The notes under the pieces are model-generated. The model was not told the DNA's origin. It made no database searches and saw only the letters and a program-made list of their open reading frames with translations. This document shows, piece by piece, positions 19,254 to 28,596 of a stretch of 46,503 nucleotides of DNA. Position numbers and translations under genes: made by a program. Positions within the stretch are counted from its first letter, which is position 1. Every line of letters begins with the position of its first letter. Location: positions 1 through 46,503 of the forward strand of contig JACPZP010000206.1 of assembly GCA_016195405.1 (NCBI GenBank), in the 5' to 3' direction. This DNA is from Planctomycetota bacterium. Its GTDB lineage: Bacteria; Planctomycetota; Planctomycetia; Gemmatales; Gemmataceae.

Positions 19254-22200
19254 ATGACCGAAATGTTCAACTGCGAGAAGTGCGATCTGCAACTGTTGGA
19301 TTACGTCTACGGCCTGCTCGATGAGGCCGAGGCGAAAGAACTCCGCGCTCATCTGGAGGGCTGTCCGTCCTGCCGGGCCAAGTTGACTCATACCGAGGGA
19401 CAGAAGCAACTGCTGGCGAGAGCGGCGCGGGTGATTCCCCAAGTTCCGGCGTTTGTGGTTCCAGGCATGGACCTGGAACCGGCCGCGGCGCAATCGACTC
19501 CGGCGCCGGAGCCGACGCAGTTGCATGAAACCCCACAGTCTCTGCCGCTCACCGCTCCAGTCCCGCGCACGCGACGTACTCCGCTTCGGCGATTTTGGCC
19601 GGTTTTTGCAGCGGCTGCGGCGCTTTTGATCGCCGCTTATTTCGGCAACGGCTCCTATGAACGCGAGCTGGCGGAACGCACAACGCAAATCGCCGATGCC
19701 GGAGCAAGAGTTGAATCGATCAACGCAAAAATCGTCGCGCTTCGCGCCAAATTCGAAAAGAGCAAGGATACTGCTTCGGTCCAGGCCGAGGCCCAGACTC
19801 CACCGTATCTCCTCGCCTACGGCCCGGCACAGTATTACCCCGAAGCATCCAACACCTACCGCATTGAAACGCGCAACGCCGACGGTACACCGTGCAAAAT
19901 CCCCATTCATCCTCAAGTGATCGGACCGAATGATGAGGTGCTCCACGACGGCAAGGTGGCCTTGTGCAACGGAGAAACCTCGATCACGATTCCCCCCGGC
20001 TTGCAGCTCGACACGGCCCAGCTGGTGGTTCGCACGGTCGGCGCCGCCCCGGCTGAGGTGCGGGAAACGCTCCGCCGCGCGTCGCCGAGCTTCGCGACCC
20101 ATCTTGCCATTAACAAGTCGCTCTACCGGGTAGGCGACGTCGTCTTCTTTCGCACGCTCACCTTGGACCGCCTCAGCTTCAAGCCGCCCGAGGACTCGAT
20201 TCCATTGCGCTTCAGCCTCGTCAACGCCAAGGGAACCGCGGTTAAACAGCTTCTTGGCCAAACGGGCCCTGGCGGCATCAGCGGCGGCACCTTCGCTTTG
20301 ACGGCCGACCTGCCAAACGGCGACTATGCGATCCAAGTTGCTGCCGATTCAACCGCGAATGTGGTTGTAAAGCCGCAATCTCGCACCTTGGAAGTTCTGC
20401 GTGAAGAGACGCCGCAACTGGCGCTGGACCGGCTGAAATACAAACCCGGCGAAGCGTTCAACGGCGCCTTTTTCCTCAAGGAAGCCAATGGAGCGCCCCT
20501 GGTCAATCAGCAGGTCATGACCCAGCTCTTCGCGGACGGCAAGCTTGTTCCGCAAGTTGCGGGAGCTCCCCAAGCGATGCTCCATTCACAATCGGATTCT
20601 CAAGGAAGGGTCCCCATTCAAGGCACCATTCCCAAAAAGATTGAGAAAGGCGCTGAGGTCGAGTTGAAATTTCGACGAGGCAAGGAGGAAGTCAAAGTCG
20701 TGCGGCCGATTCCGGTGGTTCCGTCGGAGGTGGCCATTGACTTCTTTCCGGAAGGCGGCGACCTCGTAGCCGGCGTTCCGTGCAAGGTCTACTACCGCGT
20801 CAAGACTCCGCAGGGCGACCTGATCGAGCCGGATGGCCATGTCATCGTCCTGGCGAGCAATACTGTGCTCCACGACTCGGAACGGGAAAAGGGAATGGGC
20901 GCGTTCACCTTCACCCCTGATCCGGCCGAGAAATACACAGTGCGGATAACCGGCTCGGTAGGCGTCACCGAAATCACCAATCCCTTTGGACGCTTGCAGA
21001 TCAAGCCTGAAGGCGTGGTCTTACACGCACCGCTAAGTGTTCGAAGCGACGCCGGACCGATTGCCATGACGCTGCATAATCAGGGCGCCGGCCGCAATCT
21101 GCTCATGCTGACTGCGTGTCGTGGTCAAATCGTCGACCAGCAATTTGTCGATATTTCGAAGGGGCCGAGCGAGAAGAGCGTGCAGGTTGCCGGGACAGTC
21201 CATGGCGGGACAGCCCAGGGTGTGCTGCGGGTCACGGTATATGATACCGCTCGGGGCGAGCTTACGCCGCTTGCAGAGCGCCTCGTGTACCGTGCTCCCA
21301 CGCAAAGCCTCGAATTGGATGTGAGCGTCGAAAGTGTGAACGCCGCCAACGCTCCTGGGAAATCCGCCCCTACGAGCCGCGCACTCGCGGACCGCGCTTC
21401 TGCGAACGGCAAGCAACGCTTCGTGCCCGCAGGCCAAAGCGCGCAGCTAAGTGTCGGCTGCAGGGATGAGAAAAATGTGCCGGTGGATGGCTGGATATTG
21501 GGCGTAGTAGTCGATGAGCGGTTCCGGGCCGAGAAGCATGAGCGCGGCTTGAACGCCCACTTCTACTTGGCAGGCGATTTTGCGAATGTCGACGATCTCG
21601 ATAACGCCCAACTCGTCGCCAATGACGCGCCCGCATCCGCCGAAGTCCTTGACCTATTCCTGGGCACGCAAGGCTGGCGGCGCTTTGTACGCCAGGATTC
21701 GCTCCCGATGCTCGCCAGAAATGAAGCCAACGACGCGGGCAAAGATTCCAAGGCCAAAGATGCACTCAGCAAGGTGGCCGGAGGGAAGTCGGATCAGGCG
21801 GTATTGCTGCCGGCCTTTTTCAGCAGCGAAAACGCCGCGCCCGAAGCGCTGCGCGCAAAGCATCAAGCCAACTTGGAACGATCTATCAGTGAGCTGATCG
21901 ACCAAGTCAAGCTTGAAGAGAACCAGCTATCCAATGAAAGAAATCTTGGCATGTCGGTTCTGCAGAACGCCCGCGCCGCGCTCGCCCAGTATCGGGAGCG
22001 GCCTATGGAATTTCTCCGAGTTGGCATGGGCGTTTTGGTGGCAGCGCTCGTGGCCGTCGCCGTGCTGCTTATGGCGGCGGGAGCGCTACGCCTTCTTCGC
22101 AAGGCGGAAAGACCAACATTCGCCTTCGCTGGGGCGGGATGTTGTTTGTTCGCTTGCTTGGCGCTTTACCTGATTGGCATTCGCTTGACGCCGGATGATC

Positions 22201-23123
22201 GGCATGCCGCCGAAGGGCTTCCTGACGAAAGGCGTGCTGATCTCCGCGACGCGCACGGCAAAGAGAAGGCTGCCTCGCGGAGGCAGCAACCCCCTATCAG
22301 AGCGAATGAAAAAAGGGAGGAAGCAGTCGCGAAAGATGCGAGCCGCGTTGAGCTTCCCAGGTCCAAGTCGCCACCCATCGGCAACTTCGTCGCTCAGCAG
22401 CCGGCGGAGGAGCGACTCCAACGAGAGACTAAGAGTGCGGACAAAAGTGCCGATGGGAAGGCGGAGGGAGCGACTTACGGGCAGGCAGCGGAGTTGGCGA
22501 TGAAGTCTGTCCTGCGCAATACCGCCAATGCCAACCCCATGGGAGGCATCGGAGGCGGCCAGTTCGGGTTTGGAGGTGGATTCGGGAGCGGATTCGGCGG
22601 TGGCGCCTTCGGCGCCGGCACCTACGGCGGGGGCGCTGGAAAGACCGATCCTGGAACCATGCAGTTGTCAGCGCAGTCCAATCGGGATGACGAGCTGAAC
22701 AAACGCTATGTCGAGGCGGCACAAGTGCAAGAGGGGCAAAAGAACGCTGGCAGGACCGGACCGCAACCCAAAGGATTACCAGCAACCGCGACGCCGCCAA
22801 CGCCTTCGGCCGCCAAAGGTGGCGGTGCGGGCGGCGGCAAAGCAAGTGGATCGCAGGAAAAACTCAGCCAAGATCAAGCCCAATGGAGGTTCGATACTTT
22901 TCAGGCATACGTTTACGGCAATCGGCAACACGAAAAACGCGACCAACAAGACACGCTCGTCTGGCACCCGATGCTCCTCGCCGACGACGGCCGGGCCAGC
23001 GTTGGCTTCCAGGCCCCGTATGGCGCCAGCACCTACCGCGTTTTGATTTACGCCAACAGTCCCACCGGCCGCCTTGGCTTTTATGAGGGCAGATTCGAAG
23101 TGCGCCCGGCCGGTAGCAAATGA
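19254..23123 (+). CDS. Anti-sigma zinc-finger / alpha-2-macroglobulin fusion, short form
   Basis: 1289 residues. The N-terminus is an anti-sigma zinc-binding type domain: C7, C10, H33, C37 and C40 give C-x2-C and H-x3-C-x2-C. A membrane segment (~114-131) and a short coiled stretch follow. Residues ~280-900 are macroglobulin domains; the MG2-like unit holds LYRVGDVVFFRTLTLDRLSFKP, and later FFPEGGDLVAGVPCKVYYRV. Two more membrane segments lie at ~922-946 and ~954-977, then a charged linker, a Gly/Phe-rich stretch (~1097-1131) and an A2M-like strand set (DTLVWHPMLLADDGRASVGF, ~1232-1251), where the protein ends. The thioester domain present in the paralogue at 30669-36272 is absent. Sitting 14 bp after an ECF sigma gene, it is probably a transmembrane anti-sigma factor with an extracytoplasmic protease-binding part (inference). 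Confidence 0.85.
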   Translation: MTEMFNCEKCDLQLLDYVYGLLDEAEAKELRAHLEGCPSCRAKLTHTEGQKQLLARAARVIPQVPAFVVPGMDLEPAAAQSTPAPEPTQLHETPQSLPLTAPVPRTRRTPLRRFWPVFAAAAALLIAAYFGNGSYERELAERTTQIADAGARVESINAKIVALRAKFEKSKDTASVQAEAQTPPYLLAYGPAQYYPEASNTYRIETRNADGTPCKIPIHPQVIGPNDEVLHDGKVALCNGETSITIPPGLQLDTAQLVVRTVGAAPAEVRETLRRASPSFATHLAINKSLYRVGDVVFFRTLTLDRLSFKPPEDSIPLRFSLVNAKGTAVKQLLGQTGPGGISGGTFALTADLPNGDYAIQVAADSTANVVVKPQSRTLEVLREETPQLALDRLKYKPGEAFNGAFFLKEANGAPLVNQQVMTQLFADGKLVPQVAGAPQAMLHSQSDSQGRVPIQGTIPKKIEKGAEVELKFRRGKEEVKVVRPIPVVPSEVAIDFFPEGGDLVAGVPCKVYYRVKTPQGDLIEPDGHVIVLASNTVLHDSEREKGMGAFTFTPDPAEKYTVRITGSVGVTEITNPFGRLQIKPEGVVLHAPLSVRSDAGPIAMTLHNQGAGRNLLMLTACRGQIVDQQFVDISKGPSEKSVQVAGTVHGGTAQGVLRVTVYDTARGELTPLAERLVYRAPTQSLELDVSVESVNAANAPGKSAPTSRALADRASANGKQRFVPAGQSAQLSVGCRDEKNVPVDGWILGVVVDERFRAEKHERGLNAHFYLAGDFANVDDLDNAQLVANDAPASAEVLDLFLGTQGWRRFVRQDSLPMLARNEANDAGKDSKAKDALSKVAGGKSDQAVLLPAFFSSENAAPEALRAKHQANLERSISELIDQVKLEENQLSNERNLGMSVLQNARAALAQYRERPMEFLRVGMGVLVAALVAVAVLLMAAGALRLLRKAERPTFAFAGAGCCLFACLALYLIGIRLTPDDRHAAEGLPDERRADLRDAHGKEKAASRRQQPPIRANEKREEAVAKDASRVELPRSKSPPIGNFVAQQPAEERLQRETKSADKSADGKAEGATYGQAAELAMKSVLRNTANANPMGGIGGGQFGFGGGFGSGFGGGAFGAGTYGGGAGKTDPGTMQLSAQSNRDDELNKRYVEAAQVQEGQKNAGRTGPQPKGLPATATPPTPSAAKGGGAGGGKASGSQEKLSQDQAQWRFDTFQAYVYGNRQHEKRDQQDTLVWHPMLLADDGRASVGFQAPYGASTYRVLIYANSPTGRLGFYEGRFEVRPAGSK

Positions 23124-23154
23124 CAGGCGCCGTTTAGCCGGGAGCCGCAAAACT

Positions 23155-24060
23155 TCACTCGTCCTCGCTTTCAAGTCTTTTCCGCGCTGCTTCGATTTTC
23201 TCGATCTTGTCCGGCGAAACCTCCGGATACTTCATGTTTAGGCTTTGGATCGTCGTGGCGACGATCTTGGCGACCAAAGCCCGGCTGGCCCACTTGTAGT
23301 CGGCGGGAATGACATACCAGGGGGCCCATTCAGTGCTGGTGGCTTGCAAACAATCCCCGTACGCCTCCATGTAATTGTCCCAGAAGTCACGCTCTTTGAG
23401 GTCGGAGTCCGAGAACTTCCAGTGTTTGCGCGGATCTTTGATACGCTCCAAGAAGCGCCGGCGCTGCTCTTCCTGGGAGACGTTGAGGAAGAACTTGAGG
23501 ATTACGGTGCCGTTTTGCTGTAGATGCTTTTCGAAACAGTTGATGTCGTCGTAACGCGCCTGCCAGAGCTTTTCGCCCGGCTTTGCGTCGGGAATACGTT
23601 GCGAGCCGAGGATTTCCGGGTGCACGCGGACGATGAGCACCTCCTCGTAATAGGAACGGTTGAAGATGCCGATCCGGCCGCGCTCCGGCAGGGCCTTGTT
23701 GCAGCGCCACAGGAAATCATGATCGAGTTCCTCCGATGATGGATGCTTGAACGAATAGACCTGGCAGCCTTGCGGATTCACGCCCGACATGACGTGCTTG
23801 ATGGTGCTGTCTTTGCCGGCGGCGTCCATGGCCTGGAAGATGAGCAGGATCGCATAAGTGTCCGCGGCATAGAGGAGGTCCTGCGCCTCGGCCAGAGCGG
23901 CCACATCTTCGGAAAGGAATTTCTGCGCGGCCTCTTTGCGCTCGTTCTTGGGAAGTTTCTTATCTCCCGCCCAGGCCGGGTCGTGGTCCTTAAGCCTGAA
24001 TTTCTTTCCGGGACGAACGCGCACGAAATCAAGAATGTCGTCGAGTGATGGCGTCGGCAT
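23155..24060 (-). CDS. Polyphosphate kinase 2 family protein
   Basis: 301 residues from the ATG at 24060 (GAGG 8 nt upstream); the open frame upstream of it is not protein-like. The P-loop fold shows Walker A AMDAAGKD (77-84), followed by STIKHVMSGVNPQGCQV, and the lid-type motif FNRSYYEEVLIVRVHP (133-148). The sequence belongs to the polyphosphate:nucleotide phosphotransferase group of PPK2, which moves phosphate between polyphosphate and nucleotides. Which nucleotide it uses cannot be read from the sequence. It converges with the A2M gene (31 bp apart) and is divergent from a small membrane protein. Confidence 0.93.
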   Translation of the reverse strand: MPTPSLDDILDFVRVRPGKKFRLKDHDPAWAGDKKLPKNERKEAAQKFLSEDVAALAEAQDLLYAADTYAILLIFQAMDAAGKDSTIKHVMSGVNPQGCQVYSFKHPSSEELDHDFLWRCNKALPERGRIGIFNRSYYEEVLIVRVHPEILGSQRIPDAKPGEKLWQARYDDINCFEKHLQQNGTVILKFFLNVSQEEQRRRFLERIKDPRKHWKFSDSDLKERDFWDNYMEAYGDCLQATSTEWAPWYVIPADYKWASRALVAKIVATTIQSLNMKYPEVSPDKIEKIEAARKRLESEDE

Positions 24061-24162
24061 GAAAGGTACCTCGAGGTCCGGACATGAGATCGGAGCCGTT
24101 ATATCTTGCGAGCAATGAGCAACTCGGTCAGAATGACGTGAGACTGCCGCTTTGAGGAGATC

Positions 24163-24396
24163 ATGGCTAGCCAAGCACCTCCGGCGCCGCCGCCGGTCAC
24201 GCTCAGCGACGACAACCCGCTTCACCGGGTGAATCTGCGCCTCTTTCAGATCCGGATGATTGCCCTCGCGGTAATTGTCACCGGCTGTTTCTTCTTGATG
24301 GGCGTCATCCCCGGCATCATCGCCTTGTTCATCGCCAAGCATTTTCTAGTGGCGGTGCTTGCAGTTGGCATGCGCCTGCCGCCCTGCAAGAATTGA
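24163..24396 (+). CDS. Small membrane protein, unknown function
   Basis: 77 residues. A Pro/Ala-rich N-terminus (MASQAPPAPPP) is followed by NPLHRVNLRLFQIRM and two hydrophobic segments (~31-46 and ~49-69) with a GVIPGIIALFIAKHFL turn. It starts at an ATG with GAGGAG 3 nt upstream, which supports translation. It is not recognised as a named family. It is divergent from PPK2 by 102 bp and precedes leuS, from which it is separated by a repeat. Confidence 0.7.
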   Translation: MASQAPPAPPPVTLSDDNPLHRVNLRLFQIRMIALAVIVTGCFFLMGVIPGIIALFIAKHFLVAVLAVGMRLPPCKN

Positions 24397-24449
24397 CGAG
24401 CCTTTCTCCCGCCGATAAGGTGAACCCGTCTTCCCTTGGCGCTCTCAAG

Positions 24450-24482
24450 GCATTGAGCCCGAAGCGCAAGCGAGGGCCTCGT
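24450..24482. repeat. Short intergenic repeat with the AGCGCAAGCGAGGGCC word
   Basis: GAGCCCGAAGCGCAAGCGAG followed by GGCCTCG, upstream of leuS, contains the AGCGCAAGCGAGGG word that I recall as a recurrent intergenic element in planctomycete genomes. It is a short imperfect palindrome (GAGCCC / GGGCCTC). Confidence 0.4.
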
Positions 24483-24507
24483 TTTTGCGCGCAAAGAGAA
24501 TCGCACC

Positions 24508-27456
24508 ATGCCGACCTACAACCCTAAAGTCATCGAGCCGCGCTGGCAGCGCTTTTGGGAAGAACGCAAGACCTTTCGGACGCCCGACCTTTCCGCGAAG
24601 GCAAAATACTACATCCTCGACATGTTCCCTTATCCCTCGGGCGCCGGACTGCACGTCGGCCATCCCGAGGGCTATACTGCCACGGACATCCTGGCACGCT
24701 ATCGCCGCATGCGCGGCTTCAACGTGCTGCACCCCATGGGCTGGGACGCTTTCGGCCTGCCTGCCGAGCAATACGCCATCCAGACCGGCACGCACCCTCG
24801 GCAGACGACACAGGCAAACATCAACGAGTTTCGCCGTCAGATCCGGATGCTCGGCTTCAGTTACGACTGGGACCGCGAGGTCGACACCACCGATCCCCAT
24901 TACTTCAAATGGACGCAATGGATTTTCCTGGTTCTTTTCGACACGTGGTACGATCACGAGCAGAAGTGTGGCCGGCCCATCGCCGAACTGCCGATTCCGG
25001 CGGCAATCGAGTCCCAGGGCAGCTTGGCCGTTCAGAAATATCAGGACGGAAAGCGCCTCGCCTATCAAGCGGAAGTGCCAGTCAACTGGTGCCCGGAGCT
25101 AGGCACGGTGCTGGCCAACGAAGAGGTCATCGACGGCAAGTCCGAGCGCGGCGGACATCCCGTCGTCCGCATGCCGCTGCGACAATGGCTCTTGCGCATC
25201 ACCGACTACGCCGAGCGCCTGCTTGATGACTTGACCCTGGTCGATTGGCCCGAGTCGATCAAGAAGATGCAGCGCGACTGGATCGGCAAGAGCGAAGGCG
25301 CCGAAGTCGATTTCGCCCTGCGTCCCGACCGCAGCATGGCCGACGTGAAGCTGAGTCCCGATTTGCAGCCGGTCGCGTTTAACAAACCGATCCGCGTTTT
25401 CACCACCCGGCCCGACACGCTATTCGGCGCAACCTACATGGTGTTGGCGCCGGAGCATCCGCTGGTCAAGACGATCACGACGCCGCTTAAGCGCGAAGAA
25501 GTGGAAGCCTATGTCGTCCAGGCGGCGCGCAAAAGCGATCTCGAACGCACGGAGTTGGCCAAGAAAAAGACCGGCGTCTTCACCGGCGCCTACGCCATCA
25601 ACCCCGTCAATCAGGAAGCGACTCCGATCTGGATCGCCGACTATGTACTCGCAAGCTACGGCACCGGGGCGATCATGGCGGTGCCGGCGCACGACGAGCG
25701 CGACTTCGAGTTCGCCCAGCAATATCGGCTTCCGATTCGCCCCGTAGTGCTGCCGCCTGCCGACTGGCTGGCCAAGAGCCGAGTATGCGAAATCGTGCAG
25801 AAGGTCGGCGACGGCACCTATCCCGGCAACGAGACCCTGGCCGAGTTTGAAGCAACGGTTGTTAGCCAAGCCGCGCGGGTCTGGACCCAGGCCGGCGGCG
25901 ACCGTGTCCGCATCACCGAGCGCCTCTATCGCATGCATTGCGAGCTATTCGCCGACTGCTTCGTCGAGGAAGGGATCGCCTTCAACTCCGGATCGTTTGA
26001 CGGCCTGACGACGGCGGAATTCAAGACGAAGATCACTGATTGGCTCGAAGAGAAAAACAACGGCCAGAAGAAGATCAACTTCAAGCTGCGTGACTGGCTG
26101 TTCAGCCGGCAGCGCTATTGGGGCGAGCCGTTTCCAATCCTGCACGAGATTGATGAAACCGGCAAACCGACGGGTGCGATTCGAGCGCTGTCGATAGAGG
26201 AATTGCCGCTGATCCTGCCGGAGTTGGAGGATTATAAGCCATCCGGCAAGCCGGAGCCTCCCTTGGGCAAGGCAAGCGCGTGGGTTCGGGTCACCCGCGA
26301 CGGCAAACGATACCTGCGCGAAACGAACACCATGCCGCAATGGGCAGGGTCGTGCTGGTACTACTTGCGCTACTTGGATGCGAAGAATGACAAAACGTTT
26401 TGCGACCCAGGCAAGGAAAAGACGTGGATGCCGGTCGATCTCTACGTCGGCGGCGCCGAGCATGCCGTCCTGCATCTCTTGTACTCCAGATTCTGGCACA
26501 AAGTGCTGTTCGATCGCGGCTATGTCCATTTTCCGGAGCCGTTTAAGCGCCTGGTCAATCAGGGAATGATCTTGGGCGAGATGGAATACACGACTTACAC
26601 GCGCCAGGGCGCATGGATTTCATTGCCGGAGGTTGAGAGAAGCGGGACCGAAGGCTTGGAAGCCGTGAAGTTGACCGAGGACCAGGTCGAGAAAAAGGGC
26701 GACGCTATCGTGCTGAAGGAAAATCCGGCGATCAGAATTGACGCCCGCGCCCACAAGATGTCGAAGGCGCGCGGCAACGTCATCAATCCGGATCACGTCG
26801 TCGACGAATACGGCGCCGACAGCCTGCGACTTTACGAGATGTTTATGGGCCCCTTGGAAGCGACCAAACCGTGGAGCATGCGCGGCGTGGAGGGCGTTTA
26901 TCGCTTTCTGAATCGCGTCTGGCGGCTGGTGATTGATGAGCGTGCCGAAGAAATGCGTCTGCTCGATACGATCGAGGACGTGAAACCCGACCGCGAAACC
27001 GAGCGCTTGCTGCACCACACGATCAAGCGGGTGACCGACGATCTGGAAAGCATGTCGTTCAACACCGCCATCGCCGCCATGATGGAGTTCACCAACCATC
27101 TCACCCGGCAAGCAGTGAGGCCCCGCTCCGTGCTGCGGACCTTCGTGCTGCTTTTGAGCCCGTTCGCGCCGCACTTGGCCGAGGAGTTGTGGCGATCTTT
27201 TGAAAACTCCGAAACGCTCGCATTCGAAGCATGGCCGACTTACGACGAAGCGCTGCTCAAGGCAGACCAGATCGAGGTGCCGGTGCAGATCAACGGCAAG
27301 CTGCGCGGGAAGCTGCAAGTACGCGCCGACATCGATCCGGCCGCTCTTGAGAAAGCCGCCCTTGCCGACGAGAAGATCAAGGCACTGCTCGAGGGCAAGA
27401 CGGTGCGCAAAGTGATCGTCGTACCCGGGAAGCTCGTGAATATTGTGGTGGCGTAA
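24508..27456 (+). CDS. leuS: Leucyl-tRNA synthetase
   Basis: Class I aminoacyl-tRNA synthetase of 982 residues that charges tRNA-Leu. The HIGH motif is HVGHP (49-53) within PYPSGAGLHVGHPEGY, and the KMSKS motif is KMSKA (750-754). The CP1 editing domain includes FTTRPDTLFGATYMVLAPEHPLV and YGTGAIMAVPAHDERD, whose last part lines the hydrolytic site. It is longer than the ~860-residue E. coli enzyme, with added segments in the connecting region before KMSKS (~675-745). The end (KLRGKLQVRAD, VRKVIVVPGKLVNIVVA) is the normal C-terminal domain. The ATG is preceded by AGAG. The dehydrogenase gene begins 1 nt after its stop. Confidence 0.98.
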   Translation: MPTYNPKVIEPRWQRFWEERKTFRTPDLSAKAKYYILDMFPYPSGAGLHVGHPEGYTATDILARYRRMRGFNVLHPMGWDAFGLPAEQYAIQTGTHPRQTTQANINEFRRQIRMLGFSYDWDREVDTTDPHYFKWTQWIFLVLFDTWYDHEQKCGRPIAELPIPAAIESQGSLAVQKYQDGKRLAYQAEVPVNWCPELGTVLANEEVIDGKSERGGHPVVRMPLRQWLLRITDYAERLLDDLTLVDWPESIKKMQRDWIGKSEGAEVDFALRPDRSMADVKLSPDLQPVAFNKPIRVFTTRPDTLFGATYMVLAPEHPLVKTITTPLKREEVEAYVVQAARKSDLERTELAKKKTGVFTGAYAINPVNQEATPIWIADYVLASYGTGAIMAVPAHDERDFEFAQQYRLPIRPVVLPPADWLAKSRVCEIVQKVGDGTYPGNETLAEFEATVVSQAARVWTQAGGDRVRITERLYRMHCELFADCFVEEGIAFNSGSFDGLTTAEFKTKITDWLEEKNNGQKKINFKLRDWLFSRQRYWGEPFPILHEIDETGKPTGAIRALSIEELPLILPELEDYKPSGKPEPPLGKASAWVRVTRDGKRYLRETNTMPQWAGSCWYYLRYLDAKNDKTFCDPGKEKTWMPVDLYVGGAEHAVLHLLYSRFWHKVLFDRGYVHFPEPFKRLVNQGMILGEMEYTTYTRQGAWISLPEVERSGTEGLEAVKLTEDQVEKKGDAIVLKENPAIRIDARAHKMSKARGNVINPDHVVDEYGADSLRLYEMFMGPLEATKPWSMRGVEGVYRFLNRVWRLVIDERAEEMRLLDTIEDVKPDRETERLLHHTIKRVTDDLESMSFNTAIAAMMEFTNHLTRQAVRPRSVLRTFVLLLSPFAPHLAEELWRSFENSETLAFEAWPTYDEALLKADQIEVPVQINGKLRGKLQVRADIDPAALEKAALADEKIKALLEGKTVRKVIVVPGKLVNIVVA

Positions 27457-27457
27457 C

Positions 27458-28486
27458 ATGAGAGCGCGTCAAGCCGTCATTGTCGAGCCGTTCAAGGCGG
27501 AGATCCGAGAAGTCGATCTTCCGGATCCGGCCGACAATCAGGTTCTCGTCGCCACCGAGGTCAGCGCGGTCAGTCCGGGCACTGAGTTGGCCGTCTATAC
27601 CGGCACGCATCAGTGGTTGCTCGATCCAAACCTGCCCGAATGGAAGTTCCCCTTCCGCTCTGGGTACAGCGCCGCCGGGAAGGTCGTCGCGGTGGGCCCC
27701 AAGGTCGCGGTCTGGAAAGCGGGTGATCGCGTCAGCTACCCGGGCAATCACGCTTCCGCCGAATTGCTGACGCTTGGCCACGAACGCGGACGGTTGTGGC
27801 GACTGCCCGCGAAACTCGACTTCGAGAAGGCGTCGCTCGCTTGCATTCTACGCTACGGCATGGGGGCGAGCATTCGAGCCGGTATCACGCTCGGCCGCTC
27901 GGCCGCCGTGTTGGGTCTGGGCCTGATCGGGCAGGCGGCATTGCGGTGTCTGATCGCGGCGGGTGCTCACCCTGTGATCGGCATCGATTCCGTGAAGATG
28001 CGCCGCGAGGCCGCCCTAGCAGCGGGCGCCGACCTGGCAATCGATCCTTCCACCGGCGACGTGCGCAAACAACTAATGGATTTCTTCGGCACGCGCCGTG
28101 CGGAGATCGTTGCCGATGCCACGGGTGTACCGGACGCCGTACCTCAAGCGATGGCACTAGCGTGCGACGGCGGCCAAGTGATCGTCGTCGGCAGCCCGCG
28201 CGGTAAGGCGAAGGACGTCAACTTCTACGACGACCTGCACCGCCGCTACATCGAGGTCACGGGTGCCCACGGCAACATGCTTTTCGAACCTGCCCACACC
28301 CGCCTGGCCGGCGCCTGGGATATCGACAAGGCGCAATACTGGCTCCTCGCCGCACTCGCCAACGGCCGACTCAACACCAACGGCCTGGTCACGCAAAGAA
28401 TCCCACCTTCCGGTTTCGGCGCCGCTTATGAAGGACTCCTGAAGAACAAGGAAGAATTCCTTAGCGTCCTGGTGCGCTGGACATAA
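27458..28486 (+). CDS. Zinc-type alcohol dehydrogenase-like oxidoreductase lacking the catalytic Cys
   Basis: 342 residues of the medium-chain dehydrogenase/reductase superfamily. The N-terminal GroES-like domain carries SAVSPGTELAVYTG where classical enzymes have the zinc ligand Cys (C-G-x-D). That links it to the BchC-like branch without catalytic zinc in the usual place. The Rossmann motif AAVLGLGLIGQAALRCLIAAGA (~149-170) binds NAD(P). GHERGRLWRLP and YGMGASIRAG lie between the two domains. The start ATG is 1 nt after leuS, so it is probably co-transcribed with it. The substrate is unknown; the MFS gene that follows suggests a sugar-related substrate, but this is a guess. Confidence 0.85.
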   Translation: MRARQAVIVEPFKAEIREVDLPDPADNQVLVATEVSAVSPGTELAVYTGTHQWLLDPNLPEWKFPFRSGYSAAGKVVAVGPKVAVWKAGDRVSYPGNHASAELLTLGHERGRLWRLPAKLDFEKASLACILRYGMGASIRAGITLGRSAAVLGLGLIGQAALRCLIAAGAHPVIGIDSVKMRREAALAAGADLAIDPSTGDVRKQLMDFFGTRRAEIVADATGVPDAVPQAMALACDGGQVIVVGSPRGKAKDVNFYDDLHRRYIEVTGAHGNMLFEPAHTRLAGAWDIDKAQYWLLAALANGRLNTNGLVTQRIPPSGFGAAYEGLLKNKEEFLSVLVRWT

Positions 28487-28504
28487 CGCGCCAATCCCGC
28501 TGGC

Positions 28505-28570
28505 GAGTCTTCGAGCCTGCGGGGCTTTTGAAACCCCGCGGATTCGCTGCGCTCATCCGCGGGCTTGGCT
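28505..28570. repeat. Repeat family A, copy 2
   Basis: Two hairpins in tandem: GCGGGGC / ACCCCGC, then CCCGCGGAT, the loop TCGCTGCGCTC, and ATCCGCGGG (28540-28568). The first 19 bases (GAGTCTTCGAGCCTGCGGG) match the copy near 4600. It begins 18 nt after the dehydrogenase stop codon and would be read as a spurious N-terminal extension of the MFS gene. Confidence 0.75.
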
Positions 28571-28596
28571 TATCCGCGGGCTTGAATCGCTACACC

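Noticed and set aside
28528..28596. N-terminal extension of the MFS transporter
   Set aside because: The 23 codons are repeat A sequence and precede the natural MNQF start.
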